From the NCBI GenBank assembly GCA_963753075.1, contig CAVWAR010000017.1:1240001-1304000 (forward strand): a DNA stretch of 64,000 nucleotides. Direction: 5' to 3'. This document shows, one piece after another, positions 59,891 through 64,000 of this stretch. This DNA comes from Prado023 sp963753075. Lineage in GTDB: Bacteria > Actinomycetota > Actinomycetes > S36-B12 > CAIYMF01. The notes beneath the pieces are model-generated. The model was given only the letters and a program-made list of their open reading frames with translations, had not been told where the DNA came from and ran no database searches. Each line of letters begins with the position of its first letter. Positions within the stretch are counted from its first letter, which is position 1. Position numbers and translations under genes: made by a program.

Positions 59891-60739
59891 GTGCCCGACG
59901 ATCCGCGGCTGACCCGCTCGGTGTTCCGCGTCCCTGGCATGGACTGCCCCACCGAGGAGCAGCTGATCCGGATGGCGCTGGGGGCCACCGACGGCGTCCA
60001 TTCGCTGGACTTCGATCTCACGGACCGCCATCTCGAGGCCATCCACGTCGGACCAGCCGAGTCGTTGCTGGCCGCGCTGACGCCCCTGCGCCTGGGCGCT
60101 CGCCTTGAATCCAGTACCCCCCTCGACCCTGCAGCCGCCCCGCCCGCGTCTGCTGGCGTGGGCCCGTCGGCCGGCGTGGGCCCGTCGACTGGCGCTGGCC
60201 CGCAGCGTCGCGCCCTGTGGTGGGTCCTGGGGATCAACGCCACGATGTTCATCGTCGAACTGATCGCCGGCCTCATGGCTGGGTCCGCCGGCCTGGTCGC
60301 TGACTCCCTGGACATGCTCGCCGACGCCACGATCTACGCCGTCGCGCTGCTGGCGGGAGCGGACCTGGCCAGCCAGAGGCGGGCTGCCCGGGCCAGCGGG
60401 TGGCTGCAGCTGGCCCTGGCCGGGCTCGTGCTGGTCGAGGTGATCCGCCGGGCCGGCACCGGAATCGAGCCCACATCCTCGGTGATGATGCTGGTCGGGC
60501 TCCTGGCCCTGGTCGCCAACCTCGCGTGCGTCGCGGTCCTCGCCAGGCACCGGGGCGGCGGGGCCCACCTGCGCGCCAGTTGGATCTTCACCACGAACGA
60601 CGCCCTGGCCAACATCGGCGTCATCGTCGCCGGGCTGCTGGTCGCCGTCACGGGATCCGCCATCCCGGACCTCGCAATCGGCGCGGCCATCGCCGCGCTG
60701 GTGGCGTCCGGAGCCTGGCGGATACTCCGGATGGATTGA
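59891..60739 (+). CDS. HMA-like/CDF-type cation transporter
   Basis: A 282-residue protein: a ferredoxin-like N-terminal domain (RSVFRVPGMDCPTEEQLIRM) similar to the HMA fold but with a single Cys in place of CxxC; a low-complexity linker (GVGPSAGVGPSTGAGP); then a six-helix cation-efflux domain. Its TM2 has AGLVADSLDMLADATIYAVA (D, D of the zinc site) and TM5 has SWIFTTNDALANIGVIVAGL (N, D). The C-terminal cytoplasmic metal-sensing domain of longer CDF proteins is absent. It probably exports divalent cations such as Zn2+. GTG start. Confidence 0.82.
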   Translation: MPDDPRLTRSVFRVPGMDCPTEEQLIRMALGATDGVHSLDFDLTDRHLEAIHVGPAESLLAALTPLRLGARLESSTPLDPAAAPPASAGVGPSAGVGPSTGAGPQRRALWWVLGINATMFIVELIAGLMAGSAGLVADSLDMLADATIYAVALLAGADLASQRRAARASGWLQLALAGLVLVEVIRRAGTGIEPTSSVMMLVGLLALVANLACVAVLARHRGGGAHLRASWIFTTNDALANIGVIVAGLLVAVTGSAIPDLAIGAAIAALVASGAWRILRMD

Positions 60740-60773
60740 GCCGGCCGAGCCATCTCTGGGAGCATCACGGCCC

Positions 60774-61352
60774 ATGGAGTTGATCCGCCCACGCACCGAG
60801 CACCTGGACAGCTACCTGGACGCCCTGCGCTGCGGGTGGTCCCCGAACACCGAGCATGTCGGGTTCGACCAGGCCGAGATCGATCGCGTGCTGGGTGATC
60901 CGGATCGGTTCCTGGAGCTGTTCGACGATCAGGCGGCCGCTGGCGACCCCATCGAGTTGCCCGACGGCACGATGGTCCCCCGCCTGCCCGGCCTGACCCG
61001 CTGGATGTGGGACGGGGAGTTCGCCGGCTCGATCAACGTCCGGTGGCGGCCCGGGACCACCGACCTGCCACCCACCTGTCTCGGGCACATCGGCTACGCG
61101 GTCGTGCCGTGGAAGCGCCGGCGCGGGTACGCGTCCGCCGCGCTGGCGGCCATCCTCCCGCTCGCTGCGGCGCAGGGGCTGCCCTTCGTGGAGATCACGA
61201 CCGATGAGGCCAATGTGGCCTCCCAGCGGGTGATCCAGGCTGCCGGCGGGGTCCCGATCGAGCGGTTCACGAAGCTCGAGTCGAGCGGCGGTGGCCCGGC
61301 TGTGCGGTTCCGCGTGGACCTGGGTGACCGGCAGGCTGAACCACCTGCCTGA
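60774..61352 (+). CDS. GNAT-family N-acetyltransferase
   Basis: A 192-residue acetyltransferase. After a lead-in (ELIRPRTEHLDSYLDALRCG), WMWDGEFAGSINVRWRPGTT and the acetyl-CoA motif HIGYAVVPWKRRRGYASAAL (R/Q-x-x-G-x-G/A) are followed by FVEITTDEANVASQRVIQAA, the GNAT B motif with the Asn that precedes the last strand. The substrate is unknown. It starts 34 bp after the CDF gene. Confidence 0.87.
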   Translation: MELIRPRTEHLDSYLDALRCGWSPNTEHVGFDQAEIDRVLGDPDRFLELFDDQAAAGDPIELPDGTMVPRLPGLTRWMWDGEFAGSINVRWRPGTTDLPPTCLGHIGYAVVPWKRRRGYASAALAAILPLAAAQGLPFVEITTDEANVASQRVIQAAGGVPIERFTKLESSGGGPAVRFRVDLGDRQAEPPA

Positions 61353-61358
61353 CCCGGC

Positions 61359-61526
61359 TCAGCGCATCAGGTCGGGGTCGTGCAGGTAGGCCTCCACGAG
61401 CGCATGGGCCAGGTCGCGAGCCTCAGCATCCTCGGGATGCGACTCGAGGCGGATCAGCAGGCGGGCGGCTTCAGCTGACTGCGCCCGTCCGCCCCGGTCG
61501 ACGATCTCACGCAGTTTGGCGTCCAT
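61359..61526 (-). CDS. Small hypothetical protein
   Basis: A 55-residue acidic helical protein (MDAKLREIVDRGGRAQSAEA to the C-terminal LVEAYLHDPDLMR). It shows no recognised domain and lacks a strong ribosome-binding site. It is retained because its codon bias matches real genes and it lies in an otherwise clear gap. It is divergent from metA. Confidence 0.45.
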   Translation of the reverse strand: MDAKLREIVDRGGRAQSAEAARLLIRLESHPEDAEARDLAHALVEAYLHDPDLMR

Positions 61527-61594
61527 GCCCACGAGCGTGCCAGCCGTGTGCGGGCGGCGCCACCCAACGCGCCGGGTTCGCGCATCCCACGGGG

Positions 61595-61637
61595 CCGGGA
61601 TCGCGGCCGGGATCGCGCCGGGATCGCATCGGGATCG
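61595..61637. repeat. Four phased copies of CCGGGATCG upstream of metA
   Basis: CCGGGATCG occurs at 61595, 61607 and 61618, and a variant TCGGGATCG at 61629. Start-to-start distances are 12, 11 and 11 bp, close to one helical turn, so all face the same side. They lie 75-120 bp upstream of the metA start, in the divergent gap with the small ORF. They may form a cooperative regulator-binding site or a simple slippage repeat. Confidence 0.6.
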
Positions 61638-61651
61638 GGCCGCACTCGCGA

Positions 61652-61682
61652 ATCGGCCGATAGCGGGCAGGCACCGTAGACT
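61652..61682 (+). promoter_or_regulatory. Palindrome and candidate -10 upstream of metA
   Basis: ATCGGCCGAT (61652-61661) is a perfect 10-bp palindrome. TAGACT (61677-61682) matches 4 of 6 positions of the -10 hexamer and lies 30 bp upstream of the start codon. No convincing -35 is seen, which suggests an activator-dependent or repressed promoter. Confidence 0.35.
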
Positions 61683-61712
61683 CGCCCCCACCGCCACAGG
61701 GAGGTGCACACG

Positions 61713-62642
61713 ATGCCCGTCAAGATCCGGGAGGGCCTGCCGGCCGCCGACGTCCTCGCCTCCGAGAACGTGTTCGTGATGACCGACCGGCGCGCAGCCA
61801 GCCAGGACATCCGGCCGCTGAGCATCCTCGTGCTGAACCTGATGCCGGCCAAGCAGACCACCGAGGCCCAGATCCTGCGCCTGCTCAGCAACTCACCGCT
61901 GCAGGTCGAGGTCACCTTCCTGCACACCGCCTCCTACTCCCCCAAGCACACCGACCACACCCACCTCGAGGTCTTCTACGAGACGTTCGAGCGCGTCCGC
62001 ACCGAGCGCTTCGACGGGCTCATCATCACGGGCGCCCCAGTCGAGCTGATGGAGTTCGAGGACGTCGACTACTGGGACGAGCTCGTCGGGATCATGCAGT
62101 GGGCTGACGAGCACGTCTTCTCCACGCTCGCGATCTGCTGGGGCGCCCAGGCTGAGCTCTACCACCACTACGGCATCGGCAAGCACACCGTGGACGAGAA
62201 GGTCTTCGGGGTCTTCACCCACGTGGTGACCGACCCCAAGAACAAGATCACGCGCGGCTTCGACGAGGTGTTCCTCGCCCCGCACTCCCGGCACACCACA
62301 GTCAGCGTCGAGGACGTCGAGGCCGAGCCCGACCTCGAGCTGCTCGCAGTCTCACCGGAAGCCGGGGTGTACCTGGCTGCGTCCCGCGATGGCCGACGCG
62401 TGTTCGTCACCGGGCACGCGGAGTACGACGCCGACACCTTGGACAACGAGTACCGCCGCGACCTCGCCGCCGGGCTTCCGATCAAGATGCCGGCGAACTA
62501 CTACCGCAACGACGACCCGGATCAGCTGCCGGTGGTCGGCTGGCGCGCCCACGGCGACCTGCTGTTCACCAACTGGCTGAACTACTGCGTCTACCAGGAG
62601 ACCCCGTACGACCTGCACGAGCTCGGCGCCCGGGATCACTGA
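61713..62642 (+). CDS. metA: Homoserine O-acyltransferase, MetA type (residue 111 predicts acetyltransferase)
   Basis: A 309-residue MetA in full alignment with the E. coli numbering: Lys47 (PAKQTTEAQ), the nucleophile Cys142 (LAICWGAQAE), His235 and Glu237 (VTGHAEYD). The reaction activates homoserine for methionine synthesis. Residue 111, in TGAPVELMEFE, is glutamate. In the Bacillus cereus acetyltransferases this position is Glu and in E. coli succinyltransferase it is Gly, so acetyl-CoA is predicted as the donor. Start 61713 is chosen because GGGAGG lies 8 nt upstream; GTG 61704 is an alternative. Confidence 0.92.
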   Translation: MPVKIREGLPAADVLASENVFVMTDRRAASQDIRPLSILVLNLMPAKQTTEAQILRLLSNSPLQVEVTFLHTASYSPKHTDHTHLEVFYETFERVRTERFDGLIITGAPVELMEFEDVDYWDELVGIMQWADEHVFSTLAICWGAQAELYHHYGIGKHTVDEKVFGVFTHVVTDPKNKITRGFDEVFLAPHSRHTTVSVEDVEAEPDLELLAVSPEAGVYLAASRDGRRVFVTGHAEYDADTLDNEYRRDLAAGLPIKMPANYYRNDDPDQLPVVGWRAHGDLLFTNWLNYCVYQETPYDLHELGARDH

Positions 62643-62780
62643 CCCGGTCGTTCGACCTGGTAGCGCGACCCAGCACGCGAGCCGGCAGTTCGACCCGGCC
62701 CGGCGCCTCCCCCACGGGCGAAACCCCTGCCACCCTGACTACCGTCGTTGTCCCGGGGACGGACGAGGACGGGAGTGGTC

Positions 62781-64000
62781 ATGAAGCTGGTCGTGGTCGG
62801 AGGAGTGGCAGCAGGAGCATCGGTTGCGGCAAGGACCCGGCGCCTCGACGAGTTCGCCGAGATCATCGTGTTCGAGAAGTCGGGCAACGTCTCGTTCGCG
62901 AACTGCGGCCTGCCGTACCACATCGGCGAGATCATCAAGGACCGATCGAGGCTGCTGCTGCAGACCCCGGAGAGCCTGCGCGAGTCGCTGGACATCGACG
63001 TCCGGGTCTCCACCGAGGTGACCTCCATCGACCCCGAGGCGCACACCGTCACAGTCCGGAACCTGGTCACGGGCGAGGAGTACACCGAGACGTGGGACAA
63101 GCTCGCGCTCTGCCCCGGATCCTCGCCGGTCCGTCCCCCACTGCCGGGTATCGACAACCCGGACGTGATGGTCCTGCGCAACATCGAGGACATGGACCAG
63201 ATCAAGGCGAAGGTCGATGCCATCGTGGCCGACCCGAGTGCCGTCAAGCACGCCGTGGTGATCGGGGCGGGCTACATCGGCCTGGAGATGGCCGAGAACC
63301 TGCACGACCGCGGGCTGGCCGTCGAGATCGTGGAGATGGCCGACCAGATCATGCCGCCATTGGACAGGGAGCTCTCCATCCCGATGGAGAACTACCTGCG
63401 CGCGCACGGCATCGCACTGCACCTGTCGACCGCCGCCGCCGCCTTCACGAACTCCAGGGACGGTCAGCTCACCGTCGAGTTGACCAGTGGCCGGTTCCTC
63501 AAGACCTCCCTGGTGATCATGTCGGCGGGCGTGCGACCCAACACGCAGCTGGCCGTCGATGCCGGGATCGAGCTCGGGCCCGGGGGTGGCATCAAGGTCG
63601 ACAACCGCATGCTGACCTCGCACCCCGAGATCTGGGCCGCGGGCGACGTCGTCGAGGTCGAGAACACCGTGCTCGGCGGACCGGCGATCATCCCCTTGGC
63701 CGGCCCGGCGAACCGTGAGGCCCGGGTCGCCGCGGAGTCCATATGTGGGCGGGACACCGTCTACGAGTCCACGCAGGGCACATCCATAGTCAAGGTGTTC
63801 GACATGGTTGCCGGGGGGACCGGCGCCACCGAGAAGCAGCTCAGGGCCGCCGGGATCCCCTTCCTGCGCGCCCACGTCCATCCGTCCGGACATGCCGGGT
63901 ACTACCCCGGTACGGCCCAGATGGACATCAAGTGCCTGTTCTCGCCGGACGATGGGAAGATCCTCGGTGCACAGATCACCGGTTTCGACGGTGTGGACAA
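62781..64000 (+). CDS. CoA-disulfide reductase/NADH oxidase-type flavoprotein, C-terminus beyond window
   Basis: The first 406 residues of a pyridine-nucleotide-disulfide oxidoreductase. The FAD motif is MKLVVVGGVAAGASVAARTR (GxxAxxxxA variant), with the active-site Cys42 in NVSFANCGLPYHIG, typical of CoA-disulfide reductases. The NAD-binding motif is HAVVIGAGYIGLEMAENLHD; SHPEIWAAGDVVEVEN is the late FAD contact. It may continue into a rhodanese domain, which is frequent in this family, but that lies outside the window. GGGAG is 5 nt upstream of the start. Confidence 0.87.
   Translation, partial: MKLVVVGGVAAGASVAARTRRLDEFAEIIVFEKSGNVSFANCGLPYHIGEIIKDRSRLLLQTPESLRESLDIDVRVSTEVTSIDPEAHTVTVRNLVTGEEYTETWDKLALCPGSSPVRPPLPGIDNPDVMVLRNIEDMDQIKAKVDAIVADPSAVKHAVVIGAGYIGLEMAENLHDRGLAVEIVEMADQIMPPLDRELSIPMENYLRAHGIALHLSTAAAAFTNSRDGQLTVELTSGRFLKTSLVIMSAGVRPNTQLAVDAGIELGPGGGIKVDNRMLTSHPEIWAAGDVVEVENTVLGGPAIIPLAGPANREARVAAESICGRDTVYESTQGTSIVKVFDMVAGGTGATEKQLRAAGIPFLRAHVHPSGHAGYYPGTAQMDIKCLFSPDDGKILGAQITGFDGVD

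Noticed and set aside
61695..61712. SAM riboswitch upstream of metA
   Set aside because: The leader after the probable -10 is only about 25 nt, too short for any known SAM riboswitch, and no consensus segments are visible.
1..64000. tRNA, rRNA or CRISPR array
   Set aside because: Reading through the intergenic regions shows no cloverleaf-like sequence with a CCA or TTC-loop signature, no rRNA sequence and no regularly spaced repeats.

Overview
This 64 kb window is chromosomal DNA from a high-GC, mycothiol-using actinobacterium (Actinomycetota). Base composition is close to 70% G+C by eye and coding density is very high. Genes typical of the group are a TIGR03083 mycothiol-dependent enzyme, a DesA3-type desaturase with its ferredoxin reductase, a PucR/CdaR regulator, a LysM-BTAD protein and an actinobacterial Tad pilus locus. 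I see no rRNA, tRNA, CRISPR array, insertion sequence or prophage. The species cannot be named from this sequence.

Layout. 1-5.9 kb: partial GlmU-like nucleotidyltransferase, small ferredoxin, DUF4921 protein, HAD phosphatase, MFS transporter and two DinB-fold proteins. 6-8.9 kb: a SorC regulator divergent from glpD across paired operator-like palindromes. 9.1-11 kb: an ABC exporter. 11-14.8 kb: fatty-acid desaturase and its reductase, divergent from a PucR regulator. 14.9-18.2 kb: a tightly coupled operon of DUF4956 membrane protein, VTC-domain protein and a secreted beta-helix-like lipoprotein. 18.3-26.3 kb: HExxH membrane protein, MMPL transporter, SixA, uridine phosphorylase, DUF5995, cupin, two methyltransferases and YihY. 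26.4-30.4 kb: a frameshifted hemerythrin-domain gene, an ABC exporter with two fused ABC-2 permease halves, and YccF. 30.5-34.4 kb: saccharopine-dehydrogenase-like protein, amidase and a Ca/Na antiporter.

34.5-43.8 kb is a ten-gene, almost fully overlapping Tad/Flp pilus operon on the minus strand (CpaB-like, TadZ, TadA, TadB, TadC, pilin-like peptide, two TadE-like, TadG-like, LysM-BTAD). Upstream are a sigma-like unknown gene and, divergently, an unrecognised two-gene operon; the 401-bp gap between them carries repeated TTGCCGG motifs and a perfect palindrome.

47-56.9 kb holds amine and amino-acid metabolism: C69 dipeptidase, class-III aminotransferase, DUF6206, VOC protein, a coupled trio (unknown protein, sphingosine-1-phosphate-lyase-like decarboxylase, GPH symporter), an FAD amine-oxidase-like enzyme and a DUF202 pair. 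56.9-64 kb: renal-type dipeptidase, DEAD-box helicase, HMA-CDF cation transporter, GNAT, MetA homoserine acyltransferase and a partial CoA-disulfide reductase.

Three genes (hemerythrin, C69 dipeptidase, aminotransferase) carry five single-base frame disruptions in otherwise intact reading frames. This looks more like residual assembly error than gene decay. The least explained and most interesting parts are the VTC operon, the orphan genes beside the Tad locus, and the MetA whose key residue predicts acetyl- rather than succinyl-transfer.
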